A DNA stretch of 12,931 nucleotides from CAZYLZ01 sp964648335 (GCA_964648335.1 CAZYLZ010000027.1:1-12931); one strand, 5' to 3'; shown: positions 1-6,058, counted from the stretch's first letter. The notes: generated by a model from the sequence alone, not told the origin. Program-made: numbers and translations.

Positions 1-830
1 ACTCTTCGCACGTCGGCAGCACCCGACATCGCAAACAGCTCTTCTACGGCGATAGCCTGTCCTATTGCTCCGTCGTACAGGACGCCGAGGAGACCGATGA
101 GTATCCCGCCGAGTAAGAGTCCTGCGAGATCTACGGCACCGCGACTGTTGAGATGCACGTACATTGCCTCGTCGCTCGATAAGCCTGTAAGCGAAAGCGC
201 ATGCACCGCAAACATCGATAAGAAACCGGTAAAGAGTATCGTACCGATCATACCGAGGACAGCGGCAGTGGTCGTCCTATTGAAGCCATGAGTGACGTAC
301 GATCCGAAGACGATGATGATCGAGGCTACGCCCATGCTCACGTACGCAGGAGAATACCCCGCCATAATGGCTGGCAAGAGAACGTAGAGGATGACGGCAA
401 GGCTCGCGACAAGTGAAACGAGTCCGCGTATCCCCGGCAGTCCACCGAAGATCACCACCAGGATCACCAGAAGAACCGCCAAGTACGACAAAAGTGGTAT
501 CCGGTATGGATCGGACACTGCATAGTGATCCGTAGCGTCGAGCGCGCTCGTAGAATGGATCAAGTAAAACACCGCACCTACGTCGTAATGAATGTAGTCG
601 TTCACGATCGTGCGGACGCTTCCCGCTTCGGGACCGTCCAGGATCTCAATTTTGAGTTCTTGTATTTCTCCTTCGGTGTCGGTTCCTGGTATGACTTCGG
701 CGCGCTGCGACAGTATCTCGAGCACCTTCGCTTTCATAGTGACCTGCGTGTCCTCCACCAAGGTCTGTGCAAACAGTGGTTGCGCCAGAAACGCGATGGA
801 TAGGACGGTAATAACGAGCATTCGATGCAT
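1..830 (-). CDS. YibE/F family membrane protein (partial, C-terminus beyond window)
   Basis: About 276 codons are visible and the gene runs off the left edge. From ATG at 830 the product begins MHRMLVITVLSIAFLAQPLF, a signal-like hydrophobic segment. An extracytoplasmic domain of about 80 residues follows (EIQELKIEILDGPEAGSVRT, then VNDYIHYDVGAVFYL). Hydrophobic segments then start at IPLLSYLAVLLVILVVIFGG. Near the cut end it reads GGILIGLLGVLYDGAIGQA followed by AVEEL, the conserved block typical of YibE/F proteins. The molecular function of this family is not established; it is a multipass inner-membrane protein. The gene begins 19 bp after the stop of the ZIP transporter on the same strand, so it is probably the third gene of a fur-zip-yibE/F operon, which hints at a metal-related role (inference). 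An alternative start is ATG at 821. No clear Shine-Dalgarno is seen. Confidence 0.85.
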   Translation of the reverse strand, partial: MHRMLVITVLSIAFLAQPLFAQTLVEDTQVTMKAKVLEILSQRAEVIPGTDTEGEIQELKIEILDGPEAGSVRTIVNDYIHYDVGAVFYLIHSTSALDATDHYAVSDPYRIPLLSYLAVLLVILVVIFGGLPGIRGLVSLVASLAVILYVLLPAIMAGYSPAYVSMGVASIIIVFGSYVTHGFNRTTTAAVLGMIGTILFTGFLSMFAVHALSLTGLSSDEAMYVHLNSRGAVDLAGLLLGGILIGLLGVLYDGAIGQAIAVEELFAMSGAADVRR

Positions 831-849
831 GAGACAATACTACTACCAT

Positions 850-1593
850 TTACACACCCGCGAGACTGATGACCGCATACAAGGCCGCGATACCCAGAAG
901 ACTCGAGATGGTCGTCCATGCCTTGGGGTGTGCATGGTGACTCTCGGGCAAGAGGTCGGAGGCTCCGATATACAAGAAAAAACCGGCAAACAGCGACAAG
1001 AGGATCGAAAGGTCGCTTTCGCTTACAGTGACGAACATAGTAGCAAAGATTCCAACGACCGGAGCTGCGGCGTCTACCAAGAGCCACGTAAGTGCCGTAC
1101 GACGAGATCCTCCGTTTTTCATTATGAAGCTCACCGTATTGATTCCGTCGGAAAAGTCGTGCGCAAGAACCGCACTCGCCACTACCACTCCGACTGCAGG
1201 CGATACCTGGAATGCAAAGCCGATAGCGAGCCCGTCGAGCATGCTATGGAACGAAAGCGTGCTCGCCCCGAAATTTCCACGAGCTGCTCCCGTCGTTTGA
1301 TGATGGCGGTGGTCATCGGCAGTCTCGTGGGTATGTCCATGCAAGAAGACGAGTCGGTCCATGACCAGGTAGCTGGCGAAGCCGAGTGCCATGACAGCAA
1401 ACAAGGTCGATAGATCGTGGAATTTCTGTCCAAGCTCGATGGCCTCTGGCATGAGATCGAAGAACGCGACACCAAGAACGGCACCGGCGCTAAACCCGAG
1501 AATGAGATGCAGCTTGTCGGAAAGCCTCAGAGCAAACAGACCGCCACAGATTGTCGCGATGAATGCCGCACTCGCAATGAAGAAGAGTGTCAT
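850..1593 (-). CDS. ZIP family divalent metal transporter
   Basis: 247 residues with a ZIP topology of about eight hydrophobic segments. After the third segment lies a His-rich cytoplasmic loop (HGHTHETADDHRHH, residues 85-98), the usual variable metal-binding loop. The metal-site signature of TM4 is present as HSMLDGLAIG (116-125), and TM5 carries HDFSDGINT (145-153). The last helices contain YIGASDLLPESHH (208-220). ZIP proteins move Zn2+, Fe2+ or Mn2+ into the cytoplasm. TM5 has HD where many homologues have HE, a conservative change. The start follows the fur stop by only 3 bp, with no Shine-Dalgarno of its own, so translational coupling to the regulator is likely. Substrate cannot be read from the sequence. 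Control by the adjacent Fur-type protein, making this an uptake system induced in metal starvation, is inference from synteny. Confidence 0.93.
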   Translation of the reverse strand: MTLFFIASAAFIATICGGLFALRLSDKLHLILGFSAGAVLGVAFFDLMPEAIELGQKFHDLSTLFAVMALGFASYLVMDRLVFLHGHTHETADDHRHHQTTGAARGNFGASTLSFHSMLDGLAIGFAFQVSPAVGVVVASAVLAHDFSDGINTVSFIMKNGGSRRTALTWLLVDAAAPVVGIFATMFVTVSESDLSILLSLFAGFFLYIGASDLLPESHHAHPKAWTTISSLLGIAALYAVISLAGV

Positions 1594-1596
1594 AGG

Positions 1597-2025
1597 CTAG
1601 CGCTTACACTGAGTACACGTCCCGAAGAACTCGAGCGAGTGATCGAGCGGGCTAGTAAAGAGCTTTGAGCGTTTCGCAAGGGCATGCATATGTGTATCAA
1701 GCACGCATTCATCAACATCCTCGATGATGCCGCAGGACGAACAAACGATGTGATGGTGGTGATTTCGAACCAGCTCGTAGTGCGCATGTCCGTGGCGAAA
1801 ATCGATCTGAGCGACGATGCCTGCCGACACGAACGATTCGAGGCAGCGATACAGGGTAGCCTGGTCGGCTATCGAGCCCAGTTCTGTTAGGAGACTTGCG
1901 GCGGTGCGTGGTGTCTTTGAAGCAGCGAGTGTATCCAAGACGGCACGGCGTTGGGTGGTCACCTTGAGACCGGCAGCTCGCAGCTGCTCGGCGAGTGCGA
2001 GTTTCGATGGGCTGTGTGTTCTCAT
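1597..2025 (-). CDS. Fur family metal-responsive transcriptional regulator (Fur/Zur-like)
   Basis: 142 residues from ATG at 2025, close to the usual 130-150 for the family. The reading frame extends to 2157 but those 44 extra codons lie in the promoter region and do not look like Fur. The N-terminal winged helix spans about 10-80: TTQRRAVLDTL (23-33) and the recognition helix DQATLYRCLESF (54-65). The dimerisation half holds HGHAHYE (78-84) and HHHH (89-92), which fit the regulatory metal site. It also has both structural-zinc cysteine pairs, CSSC (95-98) and CTQC (137-140). Fur proteins repress uptake genes when metal is replete. The gene is first in a tight operon with a ZIP transporter (3 bp gap) and a YibE/F protein, which suggests Zur- or Fur-type control of metal import with autoregulation. 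Which metal it senses is not decided here. A TATTAT lies at 2029-2034 and a TGTAAT at 2038-2043 on the minus strand; either could be the -10. Confidence 0.92.
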   Translation of the reverse strand: MRTHSPSKLALAEQLRAAGLKVTTQRRAVLDTLAASKTPRTAASLLTELGSIADQATLYRCLESFVSAGIVAQIDFRHGHAHYELVRNHHHHIVCSSCGIIEDVDECVLDTHMHALAKRSKLFTSPLDHSLEFFGTCTQCKR

Positions 2026-2141
2026 AGGATAATAAGCATTACACAACAACGCCGTACATGCAAGTAATTCGCATTTAGAACGCATCGGGTGTCTCTGCTT
2101 GTAACGAAAGGCTTTCACGAACGTTATAGATATGTACCAAG

Positions 2142-2158
2142 CATGAAGATTCTTCATG
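2142..2158. promoter_or_regulatory. Inverted repeat in the fur/response-regulator divergent gap
   Basis: CATGAAG-ATT-CTTCATG, a perfect 7-3-7 inverted repeat, lies 117 bp upstream of the fur start and 18 bp before a candidate extended -10 (TGC then TATACG, 2177-2182) that faces the response regulator. Its position fits an operator or an autoregulatory site for the regulator. There is no T-run, so a terminator is unlikely. The rest of the 2026-2234 gap holds only AT-rich promoter-like sequence. Confidence 0.4.
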
Positions 2159-2234
2159 ATTCGTTCATACTTGTGCTATACGCTTGTATCCAAGCGACTT
2201 CCACCGCCATGCTAGCAATTCACCAGAGAACCAT

Positions 2235-2912
2235 ATGCGAATACTCATAGTCGAAGACGAAAAGAAGCTCGCAGATGCCCTTGCCAAAGGTCTCGCCCTC
2301 AAAGGCTATGCCGTCGACATACTCGGCGATGGCAAGAAGGCACTTGCTCGCGTCTCGCTCCACCGAAGCGATTACGACCTCATGATCCTCGATCTCATGC
2401 TGCCCGGCATGACCGGCTTCGAGGTCTGCAAGGCCGTTCGCGAACTCGGCGTCACTGTCCCTATCATGATACTGACCGGGCGCACCGAAACGGAAAGCAA
2501 GGTAGACCTCCTCCTCTCAGGCGCGGACGACTACCTCGTCAAACCGTTCTCGTTCGAAGAACTCTCTGCCCGGGTTCACGCGCTCCTGCGCCGGCCTGTC
2601 GAGACGACTCCGGCCGTCTTGCGCGTGCGTGATATCGAGCTCAATCCTATCGAGCGGCGCGTGGTACGCGATGGCAAAGAGCTTAAGCTCACACTCAAGG
2701 AGTTTGGATTGCTCGAGTACTTCATGCGCCACCCGAACCAAGTAGTCAACCGCGAGGACCTTTTGGGACACCTGTGGGATTTCAACTACGCATCGTTTAG
2801 CAACGTCGTTGACGTGCACGTCAAGAATCTGCGCAAGAAGCTCTCGGACAAAGGTGGCTCTACAGTGCTCGAGACGGTCTGGGGCATCGGCTATCGCCTA
2901 CGCGCCTCGTAA
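2235..2912 (+). CDS. OmpR/PhoB-family two-component response regulator (orphan)
   Basis: 225 residues from ATG at 2235, which matches the family length of about 225. An upstream in-frame ATG at 2184 would add 17 residues before the receiver strand and is less likely. The receiver domain (1-120) has the acidic pocket EDE (7-9), the phospho-acceptor D53 in DLMILDLMLPG, the switch threonine T81 in MILTGR and K103 in DDYLVKPFS. The C-terminal winged-helix DNA-binding domain (about 125-223) ends with NVVDVHVKNLRKKL and VWGIGYRLR, both characteristic of OmpR/PhoB members. All catalytic positions are intact, so it should be phosphorylated by a histidine kinase. No kinase gene lies in the window, so the partner must be elsewhere. 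It is transcribed divergently from the fur-zip operon with a 209 bp gap. A link to metal stress is possible but unproven. Confidence 0.95.
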   Translation: MRILIVEDEKKLADALAKGLALKGYAVDILGDGKKALARVSLHRSDYDLMILDLMLPGMTGFEVCKAVRELGVTVPIMILTGRTETESKVDLLLSGADDYLVKPFSFEELSARVHALLRRPVETTPAVLRVRDIELNPIERRVVRDGKELKLTLKEFGLLEYFMRHPNQVVNREDLLGHLWDFNYASFSNVVDVHVKNLRKKLSDKGGSTVLETVWGIGYRLRAS

Positions 2913-3011
2913 AGGCGACTTCATAGGAACTTAATCTCGGTACGTCATAGTGGAGTCAGAAGTCGTATGTACCTTACACGCGTATACGTATATCGAACTT
3001 CATCTCCATGC

Positions 3012-3039
3012 GCTCGCTCGTGGCACGGCCCGAGCGAGC
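3012..3039 (+). promoter_or_regulatory. 5' UTR hairpin before the DUF1059-like gene
   Basis: GCTCGCTCG (3012-3020) and CGAGCGAGC (3031-3039) form a perfect 9-bp stem with a 10-nt loop, ending 5 nt before the AGGAGA ribosome-binding site at 3045-3050. It is too close to the gene to be the previous gene's ordinary terminator and has no T-run. It may stabilise the mRNA or tune translation. The adjacent CGTATACG-type palindromic sequence around 2981-2994 has no assigned role. Confidence 0.45.
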
Positions 3040-3055
3040 CCGACAGGAGATCGTT

Positions 3056-3247
3056 ATGAGCGTAACGATACGAACCATGAAAACAATGACCTGCACCTGC
3101 GGACACCAAGAGATGGGCACTACTGATCAGGACGTGACCTCGAAGATGGAGAGTCATATAGCCAACGAGCATTCCGACGACCCGCGTGGCACGAAACGAC
3201 TGCTCGAAAAGGCCAAGATGACCGTCACCGAAGAGATGCACACGTAG
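3056..3247 (+). CDS. Small DUF1059-like protein
   Basis: 63 residues from ATG at 3056, chosen because AGGAGA sits at 3045-3050 with a 5-nt spacing. The frame is open further upstream to 3008, but that stretch is the hairpin leader. The core MKTMTCTCGHQEMGTTDQDV, followed by a helix with HIANEH, matches the pattern of DUF1059 proteins: a short beta strand with MTC, then a 'G.T..EV' turn and a helix with 'H...H'. The usual 'C..C' pair is represented by CTC. The function of DUF1059 is unknown. The product is cytoplasmic, with no signal peptide. It is a single gene bounded by a hairpin on each side. Confidence is good that the gene is real and moderate for the family. Confidence 0.72.
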   Translation: MSVTIRTMKTMTCTCGHQEMGTTDQDVTSKMESHIANEHSDDPRGTKRLLEKAKMTVTEEMHT

Positions 3248-3261
3248 TGCGGCTTCTGCCA

Positions 3262-3293
3262 GTCACCCCCAGAGACTATTCTCTGGGGGTGAC
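3262..3293 (+). terminator. Strong 13-bp hairpin after the DUF1059-like gene
   Basis: GTCACCCCCAGAG (3262-3274) and CTCTGGGGGTGAC (3281-3293) form a perfect 13-bp stem with a 6-nt loop, starting 15 nt after the stop codon. No T-run follows on the plus strand, so termination efficiency is uncertain. It could instead protect the mRNA 3' end. Confidence 0.6.
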
Positions 3294-3294
3294 G

Positions 3295-3322
3295 TTGCAT
3301 ATGCCCCCGTACGCTCTATAGT
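3295..3322 (+). promoter_or_regulatory. miaA promoter, leaderless type
   Basis: TTGCAT (3295-3300), a 16-bp spacer and TATAGT (3317-3322) place the transcription start at about the ATG at 3329. There is no Shine-Dalgarno, so the mRNA is predicted to be leaderless. Confidence 0.6.
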
Positions 3323-3328
3323 TCGTGC

Positions 3329-4216
3329 ATGGTATCAAAACCGCACGTTATCGTGATCGTAGGACCTACCGCTTCGGGCAAAACGGATCTCTCGATAGAG
3401 ATAGCAAAAAAGACGAGCGGCGAAGTTATCTCTGCAGATTCGCGGCAAGTATATCGTGGCCTCGATATCGGCAGTGGCAAAGTGACCAAAAAAGAGATGG
3501 CGGGCATTCCCCACCATCTTATCGACATAGTAGACCCTAAAACAGTATTTACTGCCGACGACTTCGTACGGCTCGGTAAAGCAGCTATCGAGGACATTGT
3601 TGCGCGCAAAAAGACTCCCATCGTTGTCGGTGGGACAGGCTTTTATATCGACGCGCTTCTGGGAACGGTCTCTCTGCCTGCAGTCCCGGCAAACGCGTCT
3701 CTCCGAACCCAGCTCGAGTCTTTAACTGCGACCGAGCTTTTTGCACAACTTGCAAAGAAGGACCCCGAGCGCGCCGATACAATAGACCGGCACAACAAAG
3801 TCCGCTTGGTACGAGCGCTCGAGATAGTAGAGGCGCTTGGCTCGGTGCCAAAGTCACTCCCCACCCCAACTCAATACGACATCGAGTGGATAGGCATCGA
3901 CTGGCCCGACGACGATCTGAAAGCCCGCATTCACACGCGACTTGTGCGACGCTTCGAGGCAATAGTCGCCGAAGTGAAAGCGCTCCACAAAAAAGGGGTG
4001 ACCTGGAAGCGGCTCGACGAGCTTGGACTCGAGTATCGATATGTCGGCCGTTTTGTACAAAACATCATTGACAAAGAAACCTGTCTGCGCGAACTCGAAA
4101 AAGAAATATGGAAGTATGCAAAGCGCCAGCGTACCTACTTTAGACGCAACAAGGCAATCGACTGGCGTATACAAAAAAAGAGGCGCAGCAATCGCTGCGC
4201 CTCTGTCGGGATCTAG
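3329..4216 (+). CDS. miaA: tRNA dimethylallyltransferase MiaA
   Basis: 295 residues, close to the usual 300-315. The enzyme transfers dimethylallyl from DMAPP to N6 of A37 in tRNAs that read UNN codons. The P-loop GPTASGKT is at 12-19 and the DMAPP/tRNA-site block DSRQVYRGLDIGSGK at 37-51. HHLID follows at 62-66 and GGTGFYI at 101-107. Near the C-terminus KYAKRQRTYFRRNK matches the conserved family helix that contacts tRNA. The last residues (after about 281) are lysine/arginine rich and unrelated to the family, because this part of the gene is also the terminator of the convergent neighbour. Its TAG overlaps the neighbour's TAG in a shared CTAG (4213-4216). The start follows a -10 box by 6 nt with no Shine-Dalgarno. 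Both tRNAs in this window decode UNN codons (UGG and UAY) and carry A at or next to position 37 or 38. Confidence 0.96.
   Translation: MVSKPHVIVIVGPTASGKTDLSIEIAKKTSGEVISADSRQVYRGLDIGSGKVTKKEMAGIPHHLIDIVDPKTVFTADDFVRLGKAAIEDIVARKKTPIVVGGTGFYIDALLGTVSLPAVPANASLRTQLESLTATELFAQLAKKDPERADTIDRHNKVRLVRALEIVEALGSVPKSLPTPTQYDIEWIGIDWPDDDLKARIHTRLVRRFEAIVAEVKALHKKGVTWKRLDELGLEYRYVGRFVQNIIDKETCLRELEKEIWKYAKRQRTYFRRNKAIDWRIQKKRRSNRCASVGI
4173..4203 (-). terminator. Rho-independent terminator of the 4213-4656 gene, inside the miaA 3' end
   Basis: GAGGCGCAGC (4180-4189) and GCTGCGCCTC (4194-4203) form a perfect 10-bp stem with a 4-nt loop. Read on the minus strand it is followed by seven T (4173-4179), 9 nt after the minus-strand stop. 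It lies wholly within the miaA coding frame. Confidence 0.88.
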
Positions 4217-4656
4217 GCTCCCTTGTTGGTCTGCTGCACGATCGGCTTCTGAGCCGCGTTATTGATACCGCCGTACCCCGAGAGGAGCGCGTCGATCATG
4301 CTCGAGACCCACGGGATCACGACATACCACTGTAGGTCTTCGCCGCGGATCATCCAGAAGACGATTCCGGTCATGACGAACGCGGCGATGACGCTGACGA
4401 AGTTGTCGGCCTGAAGAGCGCGTACCGACGTCTCGCGATTGGTAGCCGTCATGTAGTCGACGGCAACCCAGATGACGGCGGCGATCAGGATCCAGAACAG
4501 TGCCTTGTAGACAGGCTCTGCAGGCGACAGACTCACCGTCTGGCGCAACGCCGGCATGGCGTATCCGGCTCCCAACAAGACGAACGGAAGGACCCACGAC
4601 CAGACCGAGAAGATAGTCTGCACCACGGCTCCAAAGAAGTTCTTCATCCATGCCAT
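4213..4656 (-). CDS. Small integral membrane protein of unknown function
   Basis: 147 residues from ATG at 4656, chosen because AAGGGAG precedes it by about 9 nt; the open frame continues upstream through the promoter to 4755. Hydrophobic segments lie at about 12-36, 50-70 and 85-103, with a weaker one near 110-124 (YVVIPWVSS). The second ends in VAVDYMTA and is followed by a polar loop, TNRETSVRALQ. The C-terminus is polar and Gln/Asn-rich (NNAAQKPIVQQTN). I do not recognise a family. It is transcribed alone from its own TTGACA promoter and terminator. It lies next to another small membrane protein with the same set-up (4797-5282), although clear sequence similarity between the two is not visible by eye. 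An inner-membrane location is inferred from the segments. Confidence 0.8.
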   Translation of the reverse strand: MAWMKNFFGAVVQTIFSVWSWVLPFVLLGAGYAMPALRQTVSLSPAEPVYKALFWILIAAVIWVAVDYMTATNRETSVRALQADNFVSVIAAFVMTGIVFWMIRGEDLQWYVVIPWVSSMIDALLSGYGGINNAAQKPIVQQTNKGA

Positions 4657-4711
4657 TCTTATGTACTCCCTTCGTAGAGCTGCTCTTCCATGCGAAAAGC
4701 AGGCTGCTTGC

Positions 4712-4739
4712 AACCTACTACTAATTTTAGTTTTGTCAA
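4712..4739 (-). promoter_or_regulatory. Promoter of the 4213-4656 gene
   Basis: On the minus strand TTGACA (4734-4739), a 16-bp spacer and TAGGTT (4712-4717). The spacer contains the inverted repeat ACTAA-AA-TTAGT (4720-4731). The leader is about 50 nt and ends in AAGGGAG before ATG. Confidence 0.65.
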
Positions 4740-4761
4740 TTTCCAGCGGTACCAATAGAAA

Positions 4762-4785
4762 AGAGCGCGGCTGGTGCCGCGCTCT
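4762..4785 (-). terminator. Terminator of the 4797-5282 gene
   Basis: AGAGCGCGGC (4762-4771), loop TGGT, GCCGCGCTCT (4776-4785): a perfect 10-bp stem, followed on the minus strand by TTTTCTATT. It begins 11 nt after the stop codon. Confidence 0.85.
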
Positions 4786-4796
4786 GTAAGGTACCC

Positions 4797-5282
4797 TTAC
4801 GGGGTATGATGTCCGCCACCTGCCGCCGGTGCCGGCGTGGCCGGACTATGGTCGTCGGCCAGATTGGCCATCGCGCTTTCGATACGCCCGAAGACGATGA
4901 CGTCGAACAGTGCTGTAACCATGACTGCTCCTGCGATAAGCAGCACCGTGAATGACAGCTTTTGGAGGGCCATCATATGGGTTGCAAAGCCACTCAGAGC
5001 CGCAAGTGCCGGCATAACGCTCAGACCAGTATCTGCCGAGCGTGAGAGTCGAGACTCGACCTCACCCGACATCGCCGGCCATCCTTGCCAAAACAGGTAC
5101 GTGACGAGCACAACGCCGGCGCCGCAACAGTACAGCGCCGCGTATTGCGGCGTCATAGCCGAGACGGGGTCGTAGCGAGGAAAAAACCATATGAGGATTG
5201 CTACGCCCAACGAGAGTGCGATAGATCCAAGTGAACGCCAGAGGCCGCTCAAGCTGAATCCACTTCGTGTCGCGTGTGGCAT
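4797..5282 (-). CDS. Four-segment membrane protein of unknown function
   Basis: 161 residues from ATG at 5282, chosen because AAAGGTG lies 4-6 nt before it; the longer open frame to 5432 runs back through promoter and neighbouring terminator. Hydrophobic segments are at about 13-34, 46-66, 86-104 and 110-132. The loop 68-85 is polar (MSGEVESRLSRSADTG). The C-terminal tail is low-complexity Pro/Ala/Gly with HH (DDHSPATPAPAAGGGHH, 143-159), probably disordered and possibly metal-binding. No family was recognised. It has its own strong promoter with a palindrome filling the -35/-10 spacer, so expression is probably regulated. It is a single-gene unit like its downstream neighbour at 4213-4656. 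Confidence 0.8.
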   Translation of the reverse strand: MPHATRSGFSLSGLWRSLGSIALSLGVAILIWFFPRYDPVSAMTPQYAALYCCGAGVVLVTYLFWQGWPAMSGEVESRLSRSADTGLSVMPALAALSGFATHMMALQKLSFTVLLIAGAVMVTALFDVIVFGRIESAMANLADDHSPATPAPAAGGGHHTP

Positions 5283-5322
5283 GTGGCACCTTTCGATTTG
5301 GTTGCAATTCCTATCTGGTAGT

Positions 5323-5350
5323 ATTTTACCATATTTAAATATGGTGTCAA
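5323..5350 (-). promoter_or_regulatory. Promoter with a perfect palindromic operator in the spacer
   Basis: On the minus strand TTGACA (5345-5350), a spacer of exactly 16 bp and TAAAAT (5323-5328). The spacer is itself a perfect palindrome, CCATATTTAAATATGG (5329-5344), and symmetry extends one more base on each side (18 bp in all, 5328-5345). A dimeric repressor bound there would block RNA polymerase. Confidence 0.75.
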
Positions 5351-5365
5351 AGGCATATATAGTTT

Positions 5366-5392
5366 GAGGCCGCGCAGGATATGCGCGGCCTC
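5366..5392 (-). terminator. Terminator of the small basic protein gene
   Basis: GAGGCCGCGCA (5366-5376) and TGCGCGGCCTC (5382-5392) form a perfect 11-bp stem with a 5-nt loop, 6 nt after the minus-strand stop. The T-run on the minus strand is weak (AAACTATATAT). Confidence 0.7.
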
Positions 5393-5398
5393 GTAGAC

Positions 5399-5608
5399 TC
5401 AGTCGGCCCAACGGCTGACCGAATCTTTCCACCCGTCAGAGGCGCTGGCGACGCCGCGATCGGCGTACTCCAGCTCCTGGCGGGTTGGTCTTCGGAAGGT
5501 GTACAAGACCCCTTCCGTAACAGGTGTGGTTTTGGTCGTGGTCTTGCTCCGCTTTGGACTCCCTTTTGCTTTACGCTTCGGGGCGGTCTTCGGCGATTTG
5601 CGAGCCAT
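5399..5608 (-). CDS. Small basic protein, possibly nucleic-acid binding
   Basis: 69 residues from ATG at 5608, with AAAGGA 6 nt upstream and a near-consensus promoter (5640-5667). Residues 1-30 are dominated by Lys, Arg, Pro, Ser and Thr (KSPKTAPKRKAKGSPKRS), similar in composition to histone H1-like or other DNA-condensing tails. The C-terminal half is different in character (VLYTFRRPTRQELEYADRG, then WKDSVSRWAD) and probably folds. No named family was recognised. The charge suggests nucleic-acid binding in the cytoplasm (inference). The gene stands alone, with promoter, ribosome-binding site and terminator all visible, so it is likely real and well expressed. Confidence 0.8.
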   Translation of the reverse strand: MARKSPKTAPKRKAKGSPKRSKTTTKTTPVTEGVLYTFRRPTRQELEYADRGVASASDGWKDSVSRWAD

Positions 5609-5639
5609 GCGACGTCCTTTCCCTGTTTCAACAGACTTT

Positions 5640-5667
5640 ATTATACTACTTATTTTTATCTTTGCAA
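5640..5667 (-). promoter_or_regulatory. Promoter of the small basic protein gene
   Basis: On the minus strand TTGCAA (5662-5667), a 16-bp spacer and TATAAT (5640-5645), the best -10 match in the window. The leader is about 25 nt and contains the AAAGGA site. Confidence 0.78.
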
Positions 5668-5879
5668 GCACATCAAAATCATCGCCGGAAACCTTTTGTT
5701 TTACACTGTTTAAGGCTAGAATCCATTGCGACGGGCGTATATGCTGTCATAAAGGCCCGTCGTCAGTCAGAAGTGCATGCGAGCACGCGCTTCAGTTCCT
5801 TCCTGGGGCCTATATCACGCTCATATATGCCCTGCGTTCGTAAAAAATGAAAGCAAGATCTCATTTTTGTTCCTCACTT
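5668..5879. other. Gene-free stretch before tRNA-Trp
   Basis: No coding region is supported here. It holds TTGCGA (5727-5732) and CATAAA (5749-5754) with a 16-bp spacer, a possible plus-strand promoter for tRNA-Trp. These are enclosed by the 8-bp inverted repeat CGACGGGC/GCCCGTCG (5729-5736 and 5755-5762). A weaker AT hairpin, AAAAATGA/TCATTTTT, is at 5843-5850 and 5861-5868. A small RNA between 5760 and 5870 is possible but unsupported. Confidence 0.35.
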
Positions 5880-5953
5880 GGGCCTATAGTTTAATGGTAG
5901 AACGACGGTCTCCAAAACCGTCAGCCGAGGTTCGATTCCTCGTGGGCCCGCCA
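5880..5953 (+). tRNA. tRNA-Trp (anticodon CCA)
   Basis: A complete cloverleaf of 74 nt including an encoded CCA end. The acceptor stem is GGGCCTA/TGGGCCC (one G-T pair), with discriminator G and CCA at 5951-5953. The D arm includes GTTTAATGGTAGAAC. The anticodon arm is ACGGT-CTCCAAA-ACCGT with anticodon CCA. The T arm is CGAGG-TTCGATT-CCTCG. The 3' acceptor strand and CCA also take part in a long perfect inverted repeat that continues into the trailer (5947-5994). Confidence 0.95.
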
Positions 5954-5994
5954 ATTAAAAAACAGTGCACAAGCACTGTTTTTTAATTGGCGGG
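5947..5994 (+). terminator. 22-bp perfect inverted repeat overlapping the tRNA-Trp 3' end
   Basis: Positions 5947-5968 and 5973-5994 are perfect reverse complements around a 4-nt loop (ACAA). The inner part (CAGTGC, loop, GCACTG, then six T) looks like a Rho-independent terminator. The outer part is an inverted copy of the tRNA's own last 7 nt, CCCGCCA, answered by TGGCGGG. Folding of this hairpin would compete with the acceptor stem until the trailer is processed. Confidence 0.8.
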
Positions 5995-6058
5995 AGCCGG
6001 AGCGCGACGGCGCGAGGCGGGGCCGACCAAATTTACAGCAGTAAATTATGGGTGGCCG
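5995..6058 (+). repeat. tRNA-associated structured repeat, unit A
   Basis: Begins AGCCGGAGCGCGACGG, then the shared block GCGAGGCGGGG (6012-6022). A hairpin follows: AATTTAC/GTAAATT (6030-6036 and 6041-6047, loop AGCA), enclosed by GGCC/GGCC (6021-6024 and 6054-6057). It matches 53 of 64 positions of the unit beside tRNA-Tyr (11938-12001 minus). It is not coding: reading frames through it are compositional artefacts. Confidence 0.8.

Noticed and set aside
610..1413. Long plus-strand open frame of 267 codons
   Set aside because: It is antisense to the well-supported YibE/F and ZIP genes, has low-complexity Arg/Ser/Asp content and no family features or ribosome-binding site.
2026..2157. N-terminal 44-residue extension of the Fur-family protein
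   Set aside because: The extension lies over the promoter region, contains no Fur features and would exceed the usual family length.
5760..5879. Small RNA gene upstream of tRNA-Trp
   Set aside because: A weak promoter-like pair and an AT hairpin exist, but there is no convincing terminator or conserved structure.
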